From Thermodesulfatator atlanticus DSM 21156 (GTDB lineage: Bacteria; Desulfobacterota; Thermodesulfobacteria; Thermodesulfobacteriales; Thermodesulfatatoraceae): 64,000 nucleotides of DNA. Shown here piece by piece: positions 17,759 through 26,413 of the stretch. Positions within the stretch are counted from its first letter, which is position 1, and each line of letters opens with the position of its first letter. Where the stretch lies: assembly GCF_000421585.1 (NCBI RefSeq), contig NZ_ATXH01000006.1, positions 39,728 through 103,727 of the forward strand, in the 5' to 3' direction. Made by a program: the position numbers and the translations under genes. The notes beneath the pieces are model-generated. The model did not search any database. It was given only the letters and a program-made list of their open reading frames with translations, and was not told where the DNA came from.

Positions 17759-18397
17759 GTGTCGCAAAAAGAAACTCTTTCTTATAAAGACACACTTACG
17801 TACAAGATCTGGGATTGGGTCAAGACTATTGTTCTTGCCCTTTTGCTGGCGCTTTTTATTCGTACTTTTTTCGTACAGGCCTTTAAAATTCCTTCTGGCT
17901 CCATGATCCCAACCCTGCTCATAGGAGATCACATCCTGGTTAACAAGTTTATTTACGGAGTCAGAAATCCTATAACCAGGGAAGTCTGGATAAAAGGCCG
18001 TACGCCCCAAAGAAGAGATATAATTGTCTTTATTTTCCCCAAAGACAGAAAGCTCGACTTTATCAAAAGGGTGATAGGGTTGCCGGGGGAAATAGTAGAA
18101 ATAAGAAATAAAATCGTTTATATAAACGGTGTTCCCTTAAAAGAGCCATACGTTCAGCATACAGACCCTCACATATTGCCTCGAGATGTCAGCCCTCGTG
18201 ACAATTTTGGCCCGGTGAAAGTTCCTCCAGGCCATCTTTTCGTAATGGGGGATAACCGCGATGCTAGCTATGATAGCCGTTTCTGGGGGTTTGTACCTAT
18301 TCGTGATGTAAAAGGAAAGGCTTTTATTATCTATTTTTCGTGGGATAAAGAACACTTCCGCATACGTTGGAACCGCATAGGCAAACTCATCCATTAA
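17759..18397 (+). CDS. lepB: signal peptidase I (LepB)
   Basis: 212 residues, GTG start 5 nt after an AAGGAG site. One membrane helix (~20-42) precedes the catalytic serine S48 in PSGSMIPTL; the general-base lysine is K103 in FIKRVIGLPGE; box E is GDNRDASYDSRFWG. It cleaves Sec and Tat signal peptides on the outer face of the inner membrane. Downstream of lepA on the same strand. Confidence 0.96.
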   Translation: MSQKETLSYKDTLTYKIWDWVKTIVLALLLALFIRTFFVQAFKIPSGSMIPTLLIGDHILVNKFIYGVRNPITREVWIKGRTPQRRDIIVFIFPKDRKLDFIKRVIGLPGEIVEIRNKIVYINGVPLKEPYVQHTDPHILPRDVSPRDNFGPVKVPPGHLFVMGDNRDASYDSRFWGFVPIRDVKGKAFIIYFSWDKEHFRIRWNRIGKLIH

Positions 18398-18472
18398 ATC
18401 AGAGTCTTGCGCTTTGAAAGAAATTTCTTTTTGGCCGAATAAGTTTATAAAGAAATCCTTTAGGGGAGAGAA

Positions 18473-19132
18473 ATGTCTTTTCAGATTGGCTCTGAGGACT
18501 GGTGGCGTCTGCGCCGTTTAAAACTTTCAGGAGTTCCTGAAGCTATAACTAACCCTGGAAATCTCAAAATTATCGAAACCACAGACAAGATAGAAAAAAA
18601 ATCCTTTTTTGAATTTGTAAAAAAAAGATACGTTAAATTAGGAATAGTGCCTCCAGATTGGGCTCCGCCTCCTCTGCCTGGGCGTTTTTTTGCAGCCTAT
18701 CTTAAGGATTTAGCCGGTCCTGCCTGTGTGGCTTTGTTGGTTGATAAAAGGCTCCCCTGTGAAGGACCATATAAAAAAGAACTAAAAAAAATAAAAGGTT
18801 GGCGCAATAAAATAGCAGAAATTACCCTGGTTGCTACACAACCTTCACTTAAGGCTAGAAACGCAATCTTTTATGTTTTTCGTCGCATTTACTATTTTTC
18901 GCTTAAAAATGGCATTACTGACTTGGTGGTTTGTATTAATCCCAAATATGCCGACTTTTATGAAAAAATATTGCTTTTTGAAAGAAAAGGCCCACGGATG
19001 CCCCATCCATTTTTACCAAATCTAGGAGTAGTGTTGGAGCATTTGAATCTGAAAAAGGCAGAAAAAAAATATTATGAAGTTTATAAAAATTTTCCTGAGC
19101 CTTTTAATCTTTATCAGTTTTTTGCAGCTTAG
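18473..19132 (+). CDS. FeeM-like N-acyl amino acid synthase / GNAT-fold acyltransferase
   Basis: 219 residues, no signal peptide. The protein resembles the GNAT-fold acyl transferases of the FeeM / autoinducer-synthase type: a tract with LGIVPPDWAPPPLPGR, a central ITLVATQPSLKARNAIFYV that suits the acyl-donor site, and a conserved-looking C-terminus PKYADFYEKILLFERKGPR followed by PHPFLPNLGVVLEHL. Such enzymes transfer an acyl chain, often from acyl-ACP, to an amino acid. The call rests on remembered pattern similarity, and the product is unknown. It overlaps the convergent GGDEF gene by 4 nt. Confidence 0.5.
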   Translation: MSFQIGSEDWWRLRRLKLSGVPEAITNPGNLKIIETTDKIEKKSFFEFVKKRYVKLGIVPPDWAPPPLPGRFFAAYLKDLAGPACVALLVDKRLPCEGPYKKELKKIKGWRNKIAEITLVATQPSLKARNAIFYVFRRIYYFSLKNGITDLVVCINPKYADFYEKILLFERKGPRMPHPFLPNLGVVLEHLNLKKAEKKYYEVYKNFPEPFNLYQFFAA

Positions 19133-20049
19133 TGTTGGCGTCTATCAATAAAATAGCTATTTCCTTCTATGGCCTTAGCCATCTTTTTAACCTGAGAGGC
19201 TGCTGCAGAAACTTCCCCATAATGTTTGAATTTGCCTTTTTTTAAAGGGACTACGGCAATAGAAATGCTCGGGAAAGGGATCTTTCTTTCGATTCCTTGG
19301 CGGTCCTTGGCCACAAAGTAGCCTTTTTTAAGATCTTCTGGATCCAGAAAAGATGGCAAAATAGATTCGTATTCTTTGATTATCTCTTTGCAAGTTTCTT
19401 CTATTTGTTCGTTAGGGCAAATAAAAACAAAATCATCTCCTCCAATATGGCCAACAAATCCCTTTTCGCGACATTTATCGGAAATAACATTAAGAAGCAC
19501 TCGTCCTACCATTCTCAATATTTCATCACCGCGTGCAAATCCATAACGATCATTAAATGGCTTGAACTGGTCTATATCAACGTAAGCTACGGCGACATCT
19601 TCTTTGGTGTTCAATTTTTCCTGAATGGTCTTCAAAATTGAAGTATTTCCTGGAAGGCCGGTAAGAGGATTGTTGTCTGCAAGGCGCTTAACCCTAGCTA
19701 AAGCCAAGTTTATACGTGACAAATATTCGTCTAAAGAACTATCTGAAAAGACGAAGTCATCAACAGGACAATCTTCCCAACTTTTAGGCAAGTTTATTCG
19801 TTCGACAATTAAAACCACAGGCATGCAAGTCAAGCGCAGGTCGTTTTTCAAAGCAAGTATCAGGCCTTTGATAAGGTCTTTTGCCAGACTTTCCTGCACC
19901 AAAAGGATATCGGGAGGCGCTGCAAAGATTTTTTCTACGGCAACCATTGGGTCATAAAAATAGGTAATCTCATAAAATTTTTTTAGAGAAGACGTTTTTT
20001 CTTTAATCTCTTCCTCTGCTAGGAGGACTAATTTACTTTTTAAGTTCAT
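19129..20049 (-). CDS. GGDEF domain protein (probable diguanylate cyclase)
   Basis: 306 residues. Residues ~1-115 have a receiver-like alternation, but the usual phospho-acceptor aspartate is missing at ILLVQES. The GGDEF domain (~120-300) has the DNPLTGLPGN entry, DIDQFKPFNDRYGFARGDE and an active-type GGDDF loop. No RxxD inhibition site lies before it. It probably makes cyclic di-GMP. The gene overlaps the HDOD gene upstream by 17 nt and ends the long rpmH-to-GGDEF run. Confidence 0.85.
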   Translation of the reverse strand: MNLKSKLVLLAEEEIKEKTSSLKKFYEITYFYDPMVAVEKIFAAPPDILLVQESLAKDLIKGLILALKNDLRLTCMPVVLIVERINLPKSWEDCPVDDFVFSDSSLDEYLSRINLALARVKRLADNNPLTGLPGNTSILKTIQEKLNTKEDVAVAYVDIDQFKPFNDRYGFARGDEILRMVGRVLLNVISDKCREKGFVGHIGGDDFVFICPNEQIEETCKEIIKEYESILPSFLDPEDLKKGYFVAKDRQGIERKIPFPSISIAVVPLKKGKFKHYGEVSAAASQVKKMAKAIEGNSYFIDRRQH

Positions 20050-20893
20050 TTTGCATTTCCAGGGTGAAAAAGCGTAATTCTAGAAGTCGTTCATCAAAAA
20101 TAGGGATTATTTCTTGTAGGTCTTTCTCTTTTAAACGCAAAAGCTTCCAGGCTTTATCATTTAGAGCAGGTACCCAAGGATCTCCGCCAGAGCCGTATCC
20201 CATGGCCCTAGTCATAATATCGGCAAAATGCACTATTGCTGCTTCTTTTTTGAACTTGCGCGCCTTTTCAACCTCGTGATGATAGGCAATCGGTTCTACT
20301 AGGCGTTCAGGTAAATTCCATTGATTAGCAAGAATGCGCCCAATCTCTCCGTGGTCAAGGCCAAGGATTTCTTGTTCGGCCGCCCGAAAATATGTTTTTT
20401 CTTCTTTTACCTTTGTGGCTACTTCTTTATATAATTTGGGAAATTCTGTCCTTAGCACCACTTTGCCCAGATCGTGGAGCAAACCCGCAGTAGTAACCTC
20501 TTCTGGATTAGGAAGTTCCAATTTATCGGCTAAAAGACCCGCAGCAGCAGCGGTTCCCAAAGAGTGTTCCCAGAGGCTTAGGTCGGTTGCTTGCATGCTC
20601 TCAAAAATAGACGCCGTAAGCACTAAGGTCCGAATCACGTTAAAACCAAGAAGAACGATGGCATTAGAAACCGTAGAGATACGACGCGGGAAGCCATAAA
20701 AGGCTGAGTTTACCATTTTTAAAACTTTTCCCGTAAGCACTTGGTCTTTTTCAATTAGAGCCGCCACCTGGTGTGCCGTGGCCCTTTCGTCTCCGATAAG
20801 CTGGGTCAATTTACCTACGATAGCAGGAAGAGTTGGCAAGGATTGTAGATTGCGCAGCCTTTTTTTAATTTCCCTTTTAGTCTCGTTCATCAA
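20033..20893 (-). CDS. HDOD domain signalling protein
   Basis: 286 residues, nearly all one HDOD domain: LPTLPAIVGKLTQLIGD, KDQVLTGKVLKMVNSAFYGFP, VSNAIVLLGFNVIRTLVL and TAGLLHDLGKVVL. HDOD proteins are scaffold-like relatives of HD phosphohydrolases that work in signalling. The HD pair here (LLHDLGK) is kept, though the family is usually not catalytic. Sandwiched with 4-nt and 17-nt overlaps between a small unknown protein and a GGDEF protein, so the three likely act together. Confidence 0.85.
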   Translation of the reverse strand: MMNETKREIKKRLRNLQSLPTLPAIVGKLTQLIGDERATAHQVAALIEKDQVLTGKVLKMVNSAFYGFPRRISTVSNAIVLLGFNVIRTLVLTASIFESMQATDLSLWEHSLGTAAAAGLLADKLELPNPEEVTTAGLLHDLGKVVLRTEFPKLYKEVATKVKEEKTYFRAAEQEILGLDHGEIGRILANQWNLPERLVEPIAYHHEVEKARKFKKEAAIVHFADIMTRAMGYGSGGDPWVPALNDKAWKLLRLKEKDLQEIIPIFDERLLELRFFTLEMQNELKK

Positions 20894-21198
20894 GCATTTT
20901 TCTCTTTAAGGTAATCAGCGATTATCTTTTTTAAACTTATAAGCCTCGGGTCATCAGCTACTTTAGCAAAGCGGGCCTCAAGTAGTTTTATTTCTTCTTC
21001 ATATGGGCGCTCCCAGGGAAAATCTATGGGATGCCCTTTTACTGAAACAAACTTAACCCCCATGGCTTTGAATTTTTCAATCAGCTCCGTGGTTAATTCA
21101 GTTTCCGGGCCGCAAAGCACGCGGCCCGCCTCGTCGGTGACGTCTTTTGCCAGTATCATTCCAGCCTTTGCCATTTCTATGGGAATTCTTTGCATCAC
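20890..21198 (-). CDS. small conserved protein of the HDOD-GGDEF module
   Basis: 102 residues. The start [19 protein letters not shown], then [31 protein letters not shown], resembles the short N-terminal module found before HD-GYP domains in signalling proteins. No membrane segment. It overlaps both gatA (4 nt) and the HDOD gene (4 nt). It may act as a separate subunit of the downstream signalling proteins. Function inferred from context only. Confidence 0.65.
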   Translation of the reverse strand: MMQRIPIEMAKAGMILAKDVTDEAGRVLCGPETELTTELIEKFKAMGVKFVSVKGHPIDFPWERPYEEEIKLLEARFAKVADDPRLISLKKIIADYLKEKNA

Positions 21199-22649
21199 AC
21201 CTCAGGATACTTTTCGTAAAATTTGGTTTCTTCCTCGAATTTGTGTCCCAGGGCAAGCACTTTTGTTTCGCTAAAATGGGGCCCCATGATTTGCATTCCT
21301 ACCGGAAGCCCCTGAGATGTAAAACCACAGGGAAGACTTAAAGCCACAATGCCGGCCAGGTTTACTGAGATGGTGTAGATGTCGGAGAGATACATCTGAA
21401 GGGGATCACTTATTCTTTCGCCAATCTTAAAGGCCGGGGTTGGCGCTGCAGGGCCAACTATAAAATCTACTTCTTCAAAGGCATTAGCAAAATCCTGGGA
21501 AATCAGAGTTCTTACTTGAGAGGCCTTTTTGTAATAGGCGTCATAATAGCCCGCTGACAACGCATAGGTCCCAATCATGATACGTCTTTTCACTTCAGGG
21601 CCAAATCCCTGAGAGCGGGTTTTTTTGTACATATCTATAAGATCTTTGCCTTCCACCCTTAGGCCATATTTAACGCCATCGTAGCGGGCAAGGTTTGAGC
21701 TTGCTTCAGCCGGGGCAATGATATAGTAGGCAGCTACCGCATAAGGAGTGTGTGGCAGAGAAACTTTTTTTATTTGACAGCCAAGTTTTTCAAACACTTT
21801 AAGGGCGTCTTCTATTTTTTCCCGTACCTCATCAGAAAGACCTTCGCCAAAATATTCTTCAGGAACACCTATTTTGGCACCACTTATATTCATGTTTAAT
21901 TCTTCCAGGTAATTTGGCACTTCTTTAGGTACCGAAGTTGAATCCATAGGGTCTTTGCCCGCTATTACCTGAAGAATAAGCGCGGTGTCTTTTACGGTTC
22001 GGGTGATCGGGCCTATTTGATCAAGAGAAGAAGCAAAGGCCACCAGCCCATATCGGGAAACACGCCCGTAAGTAGGCTTAAGCCCCACCACCCCGCAAAA
22101 AGAAGCAGGCTGCCTGATAGAGCCCCCGGTATCTGAGCCAAGGGCCCCTGCGCAAAAACCCGCAGCTACCGCTGCGGCAGAGCCCCCTGAAGAACCTCCT
22201 GGCACACGCTCAACATCCCACGGATTGTGGGTTGGAAAAAAGGCCGAGTTTTCTGTAGAGGAGCCCATGGCAAATTCGTCCAGATTGGTTTTCCCAAGGA
22301 AAACCGCTCCGGCTTCTTTCAGTTTGGTAATCACGGTAGCATCGAAAGGTGGTACGAAATTTTCAAGCATCTTGGAGGCACACGTGGTCTCAACGCCTTT
22401 GATACAAATATTGTCTTTGATAGCTAGAGGCACACCAAGAAGTGGGGCGTTGTCTCCTTTACGCCTTCTCTCATCTGCCTCTTCGGCCTGCTTTAAAGCT
22501 TCTTCTTTGGTAACTTTAATGAAAGCTTTGATTTTTTGGTCTTTTTCCTCAATGAAAGAGAGCAGGGCCTTGGCTAACTCAACGCTGCTAACCTCGCCTG
22601 CTTTTAGCTTGGCAAGCTGTTCTGTAAGGGGAAGTTTATGCCAGTCCAT
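21195..22649 (-). CDS. gatA: Asp-tRNA(Asn)/Glu-tRNA(Gln) amidotransferase subunit A
   Basis: 484 residues of the amidase-signature family. The Ser-cisSer-Lys triad is visible as [10 protein letters not shown] (lysine) and [15 protein letters not shown] with the nucleophile in [12 protein letters not shown]. It releases ammonia from glutamine for GatB, which amidates mischarged tRNA. gatC is directly upstream; gatB is not in the window. Confidence 0.96.
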   Translation of the reverse strand: MDWHKLPLTEQLAKLKAGEVSSVELAKALLSFIEEKDQKIKAFIKVTKEEALKQAEEADERRRKGDNAPLLGVPLAIKDNICIKGVETTCASKMLENFVPPFDATVITKLKEAGAVFLGKTNLDEFAMGSSTENSAFFPTHNPWDVERVPGGSSGGSAAAVAAGFCAGALGSDTGGSIRQPASFCGVVGLKPTYGRVSRYGLVAFASSLDQIGPITRTVKDTALILQVIAGKDPMDSTSVPKEVPNYLEELNMNISGAKIGVPEEYFGEGLSDEVREKIEDALKVFEKLGCQIKKVSLPHTPYAVAAYYIIAPAEASSNLARYDGVKYGLRVEGKDLIDMYKKTRSQGFGPEVKRRIMIGTYALSAGYYDAYYKKASQVRTLISQDFANAFEEVDFIVGPAAPTPAFKIGERISDPLQMYLSDIYTISVNLAGIVALSLPCGFTSQGLPVGMQIMGPHFSETKVLALGHKFEEETKFYEKYPEV

Positions 22650-22658
22650 GGGGGCCTC

Positions 22659-22946
22659 CTATTTTATAACTTTGGGTACTACGAAAAAGCCATTTTCCCG
22701 TTCAGGAGCGTTTTTAAGGATTTCATCGGTGGGATATGATTCTTTGACTTCGTCTTCACGGAATACGTTAGTGAGCCTAAGGGCGTGATAAGTTGGTTCT
22801 ACGTTTTCAGTGTTAAGCTCGTTTAATTTGGCAACGTAAGTTAATATGTCTGCCAGTTGTTCGGCAAAAAGGTCTATTTCATCCTCTGAGAATTCTAAAC
22901 GTGCAAGATGGGCCACGTGTTCTACTTCTTCTTTGGTGATGGCCAT
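22659..22946 (-). CDS. gatC: Asp-tRNA(Asn)/Glu-tRNA(Gln) amidotransferase subunit C
   Basis: 95 residues matching GatC in length and pattern: VEHVAHLARLEFSEDEI at the N-terminus and a C-terminal LRLTNVFREDEV with the terminal GFFVVPKVI. GatC wraps round the GatA-GatB interface. It lies 9 nt before gatA and 5 nt after thiDN on the same strand. Confidence 0.94.
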   Translation of the reverse strand: MAITKEEVEHVAHLARLEFSEDEIDLFAEQLADILTYVAKLNELNTENVEPTYHALRLTNVFREDEVKESYPTDEILKNAPERENGFFVVPKVIK

Positions 22947-22951
22947 GATTA

Positions 22952-24289
22952 TTAACCTCCTTCAAGCAATTTAAGGGCCTTTTTTACCACTTCAAAAGGG
23001 TCTTTACCAAGAATGCGAATCATGGGTTCTTTGCCAACTTCACCCCTGTCTGCGATGAAGTCAGGGACAAATCCTAACTTTTTGCAAATTTCGGTAACAC
23101 CCCAGGAAAGGGTTGATCCTTCTTTTTCTTTTATTTCTCGGGGTTCATCAGCCCGGGAAAATTCGCCCACGGTAAAACCCATTTTTTGCGCTTTTTCAAG
23201 AAATTCTTCGCGAAATCGAATATTCATGGCGGCTCTTATTTCGTGGTTAAACTTACCTGCCGCTAGGATAACATTGGCAATGTGCCTTGAGGCACCAAAA
23301 CGCGGGCATCCCACAGGGTGTGCTCCCTGGCCAAAAGCCACAATGCGTCCTGGGAAGGCAGCTACTTCTTCTTGCTTCTGAGCAAAGGGCAGGGCATAAC
23401 CAAGGTTTGTCTGGACTTCGGGAATTAACGGGCGCACTGGATAGCTGCAAAAATAAGCGGCCGCTTCTTCGAGTTCCTTAAGGATGTGCGGGGCTTCTTT
23501 TAAGCGTTCGAAATGCACCAGGTGGTCAAGAGGCGAGACTCCTTTGCCAAGGGGCGATGCTTTTGCCCCAAGGAGTCCCAAAAAGACAAAATCTTTGGCC
23601 AGCTTAACAGCCTCGGGAAGCTTTTTCCCCTGGGCAAGGAAAACAGTCAGGGCTGCTGAAAAAGTGCAACCAGTGCCATGTCCCACCCTGCCTTCTACTC
23701 GAGGAGAAGAAAAAGTATAAACTTTGTCCTCGTGTAAGAGGTAATCTGTGGCATTTTCTCCTGAGAGATGCCCCCCTTTAATGATAACAGCTTGGGGGCC
23801 TAGTTTTTTAAGTTTTTCAAGGGCATTCGGGATGTCTGTTATTTTTTCGCCCAGGATGTGTTCCGCTTCAGGAATATTTGGCGTTATTACTGTTGCCAGG
23901 GGGAGAAGTTCTTTGACCAGGGCGTCTTCGGCGTCTTTTTTTAAGAGAGGGTCTCCGCTTTTAGCCACCATAACGGGGTCTATTATTAGCATGGGCTTGT
24001 ATTCTCGCAGGCCTTGAGCCACTTCCCGTATGATTTCAGCGTTGGCAAGCATGCCGGTTTTAATGGCCAAGGGCGGTAAGTCTTCAAAAAGGGCTACGAG
24101 CTGGTCTTTAACTAGATCAGGAGTTACTGCCTGCCAGCGTTTGACCCCTAAAGAGTTCTGTACGGTGAGCGCGGTGATAACCGTTTGTCCGTAAGCGCCA
24201 AGCAGGGAGAACACGCGCAGGTCTGTTTGTAGCCCTGCGCCTCCACTTGGGTCTGAGCCGGCAATGGTAGCAACTACAATCCGTGACAT
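22952..24289 (-). CDS. thiDN: bifunctional HMP/HMP-P kinase - thiamine-phosphate synthase ThiDN
   Basis: 445 residues. ThiD (1-260) shows TIAGSDPSGGAGLQTDL, VQNSLGVKRW and GHGTGCTFSAAL; it phosphorylates hydroxymethylpyrimidine twice. The C-terminal ThiN domain (~275-445) has VAFGQGAHPVGCPRFGASRHIA and replaces ThiE in joining the pyrimidine and thiazole halves. This fusion is usual in archaea and some thermophiles. I chose ATG at 24289; the frame stays open to 24448 but that would overlap mnmE with non-family sequence. No clear ribosome site precedes it. Confidence 0.9.
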   Translation of the reverse strand: MSRIVVATIAGSDPSGGAGLQTDLRVFSLLGAYGQTVITALTVQNSLGVKRWQAVTPDLVKDQLVALFEDLPPLAIKTGMLANAEIIREVAQGLREYKPMLIIDPVMVAKSGDPLLKKDAEDALVKELLPLATVITPNIPEAEHILGEKITDIPNALEKLKKLGPQAVIIKGGHLSGENATDYLLHEDKVYTFSSPRVEGRVGHGTGCTFSAALTVFLAQGKKLPEAVKLAKDFVFLGLLGAKASPLGKGVSPLDHLVHFERLKEAPHILKELEEAAAYFCSYPVRPLIPEVQTNLGYALPFAQKQEEVAAFPGRIVAFGQGAHPVGCPRFGASRHIANVILAAGKFNHEIRAAMNIRFREEFLEKAQKMGFTVGEFSRADEPREIKEKEGSTLSWGVTEICKKLGFVPDFIADRGEVGKEPMIRILGKDPFEVVKKALKLLEGG

Positions 24290-24362
24290 GTGAGGAAAAA
24301 TAACTCTTTTTCCCGGGTTAAGCAAAGAGCTGCAAAACTTTTCGTAAAAAAAACAGGCAAGC

Positions 24363-25757
24363 CTACTTTCCAATGCAAAAATTGCTAAAGATACGATCAA
24401 GGAGGTCTTCGGTGGTGGTCTCTCCCGTAATTTCTCCCAAATGATCAAGGGCCTCTCTTAAATCAACCGCCACAAGTTCGGGATAAACATTTGGTTGTTT
24501 AAGGTTTGTTACGGCACGTTTAAGGGCATTAAGTGCCGCCTCAAGGGCCATTTTTTGGCGCAGGTTTGGGGCCACAGAGGGGACAATTTCTTCGGTGCTT
24601 CCGGTAACCACTTCGAAGACTTTTTCAGTTAAGGCCTCAAGGCCCTCTCCCGTGAGCGCAGAGATAAAGACTGTTTTTTCTTCTGGAAAGATTTTTTTCC
24701 ATTCATTTAGGGTTTCTTCTTGGGCAATGTCAATTTTATTTACTACTACGATGTAGGGGCTTGTCTTAATTTCCTGATAAATTTTCAGGTCTTCTTCCTC
24801 AGGAAGCCTTGCACCATCTACCACCAGGATGACTACATCAGCCTGGGAGATTTTTTCCCGCGCACGTTTGACTCCGATTTCTTCAACAACATCTTGGGTT
24901 TGTCTCAGCCCGGCGGTGTCTATCAGGCGGATAGGAAGGCCTTTTAAGTTGATAAATTCTTCGATAATGTCCCGGGTGGTGCCTGGCACCGGTGTCACAA
25001 TAGCACGTTCTTCCGCTAGGAGGGCGTTTAAAAGGCTTGATTTGCCAACATTTGGCCTCCCGGCAATCACCACTGCTATTCCTTCGCGATAAAGGCGCCC
25101 CTGGTGGTAATTTTTAAGCAATTCTTGGATGCGACTTATGACCTGGTTTTCAAGGTTAGCCGCAAGTTCATAGTGAGCCAGAAGTTCAACGTCTTCTTCG
25201 GGGAAATCAACAGCTACTTCTACTACCGCAAGGGCTGAAAGCAGGGCGTCACGCACGGGTTTTAATTTTTCAGAAAGCGCACCCTTTAATTGATTAAGAG
25301 CAAGCTTAAGACTTTTTTCAGAGCGGGCTTCGATAAGGTCAAGAAGGGCTTCTGCCTGAGAAAGATCGATGCGTCCGTTTAAAAAAGCACGTCTGGTAAA
25401 CTCACCAGGTTCAGCAAGGCGGGCGCCTTCTCTCAGAACCAGTTCAAGGATCTTGCTGAGCACGAGATAGCCGCTGTGTCCGTAGATTTCCAGGACATCT
25501 TCGCGGGTGTACGTGTGGGGTTTGCGCATAAGGGTGATAAGGACTTCGTCAATGGTGGCACCGGTTTCTGGATCAACGATATAGCCGTAATAAAGGCGGT
25601 GGCTTTGAATTTCTTTTATCTTTTTACGGGGCTTGAAAAGCCTGTGGAAGATCTTTTCACAAAGATTGCCACTTACTTTGATAACCCCTATCGCCCCCGG
25701 GCCAACCGGGGTGGCTATGGCAGCAATAGTAGCTTCAGCATAGGCCAAGTCTTTCAT
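24363..25757 (-). CDS. mnmE: tRNA uridine-5-carboxymethylaminomethyl(34) synthesis GTPase MnmE
   Basis: 464 residues. N-terminal tetrahydrofolate-binding domain (IAAIATPVGPGAIGVIKVSG), helical domain, then an inserted G domain with GRPNVGKSSLLNALL, DTAGLRQT and NKID, and the invariant C-terminal CIGK. It works with MnmG, which is encoded at 41.4 kb in this window, to modify U34 of certain tRNAs. It overlaps jag by 4 nt. Confidence 0.97.
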   Translation of the reverse strand: MKDLAYAEATIAAIATPVGPGAIGVIKVSGNLCEKIFHRLFKPRKKIKEIQSHRLYYGYIVDPETGATIDEVLITLMRKPHTYTREDVLEIYGHSGYLVLSKILELVLREGARLAEPGEFTRRAFLNGRIDLSQAEALLDLIEARSEKSLKLALNQLKGALSEKLKPVRDALLSALAVVEVAVDFPEEDVELLAHYELAANLENQVISRIQELLKNYHQGRLYREGIAVVIAGRPNVGKSSLLNALLAEERAIVTPVPGTTRDIIEEFINLKGLPIRLIDTAGLRQTQDVVEEIGVKRAREKISQADVVILVVDGARLPEEEDLKIYQEIKTSPYIVVVNKIDIAQEETLNEWKKIFPEEKTVFISALTGEGLEALTEKVFEVVTGSTEEIVPSVAPNLRQKMALEAALNALKRAVTNLKQPNVYPELVAVDLREALDHLGEITGETTTEDLLDRIFSNFCIGK

Positions 25758-26413
25758 TGTTTACGACGTTTGTTACGTCTGTTGTTTTTGGGGAAAACTA
25801 CCACGTGGCGTTCGCTCCCGCGACCGCGGCTTTTGCTTTCAACCCCGGGCATTTCTTTAATAGTGAGATGAATCACCCGTCTTTCATGGGCAGGCATCGG
25901 GGGAAGTGAAAATGGTTTTCTGGTCTTTTTGGCTTCTCTGGCAGCCTTTTGGGCAAGAGACTTAAGCTTCTTTTCCCGGTCTTCGCGAAATCCTTCAATG
26001 TCAAAAACTATTTTTGCGCCTACCCCTAGACGTTTAGCAACTATTTTGTTTACCAGATACTGCAAGGCGTTAAGAGGCGCTCCCCTTTTGGCCAGCAAAA
26101 GACTGCTATCAACTCCCGTGAGTTCGATATAAATTTTTCCGTTTTCTTGTTTGGTTTTGATTTCTATTTCAAAACCTGCAGCCGAAATGATTTCCTTTAA
26201 GACTTTTTGTGCTTCTTCTTCTCGTTGTTTAAGAATGGTTTCTGGTTTTAGCGAAGCTTTTATCCGAGCTTTTTTCGCTCCTATTCCGAAAAGACCTGTA
26301 GATCCCTGACTGATGATTTCTATGTCAAGTTTTTCTTTTGAAACTCCGAAATGTCTGCATGCTTCTTCTATTGCTTGTTCGATATTTTTGCCTTCGAATT
26401 CTTTTGCCATCAT
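25754..26413 (-). CDS. jag: Jag/KhpB RNA-binding protein
   Basis: 219 residues: Jag N-terminal domain (EGKNIEQAIEEACRHFGVSKEKL), basic linker, KH domain around 95-150 (GAPLNALQYLVNKIVAKRL), R3H domain (REAKKTRKPFSLPPMPAHERRVIHLTI) and a very basic C-terminal tail. Cytosolic RNA-binding protein usually encoded next to yidC, as here. Confidence 0.92.
   Translation of the reverse strand: MMAKEFEGKNIEQAIEEACRHFGVSKEKLDIEIISQGSTGLFGIGAKKARIKASLKPETILKQREEEAQKVLKEIISAAGFEIEIKTKQENGKIYIELTGVDSSLLLAKRGAPLNALQYLVNKIVAKRLGVGAKIVFDIEGFREDREKKLKSLAQKAAREAKKTRKPFSLPPMPAHERRVIHLTIKEMPGVESKSRGRGSERHVVVFPKNNRRNKRRKQ

Noticed and set aside
24290..24448. Upstream extension of thiDN
   Set aside because: It overlaps the 3' end of mnmE and lacks resemblance to ThiD; the ThiD fold starts at MSRIVVATIAGSD.
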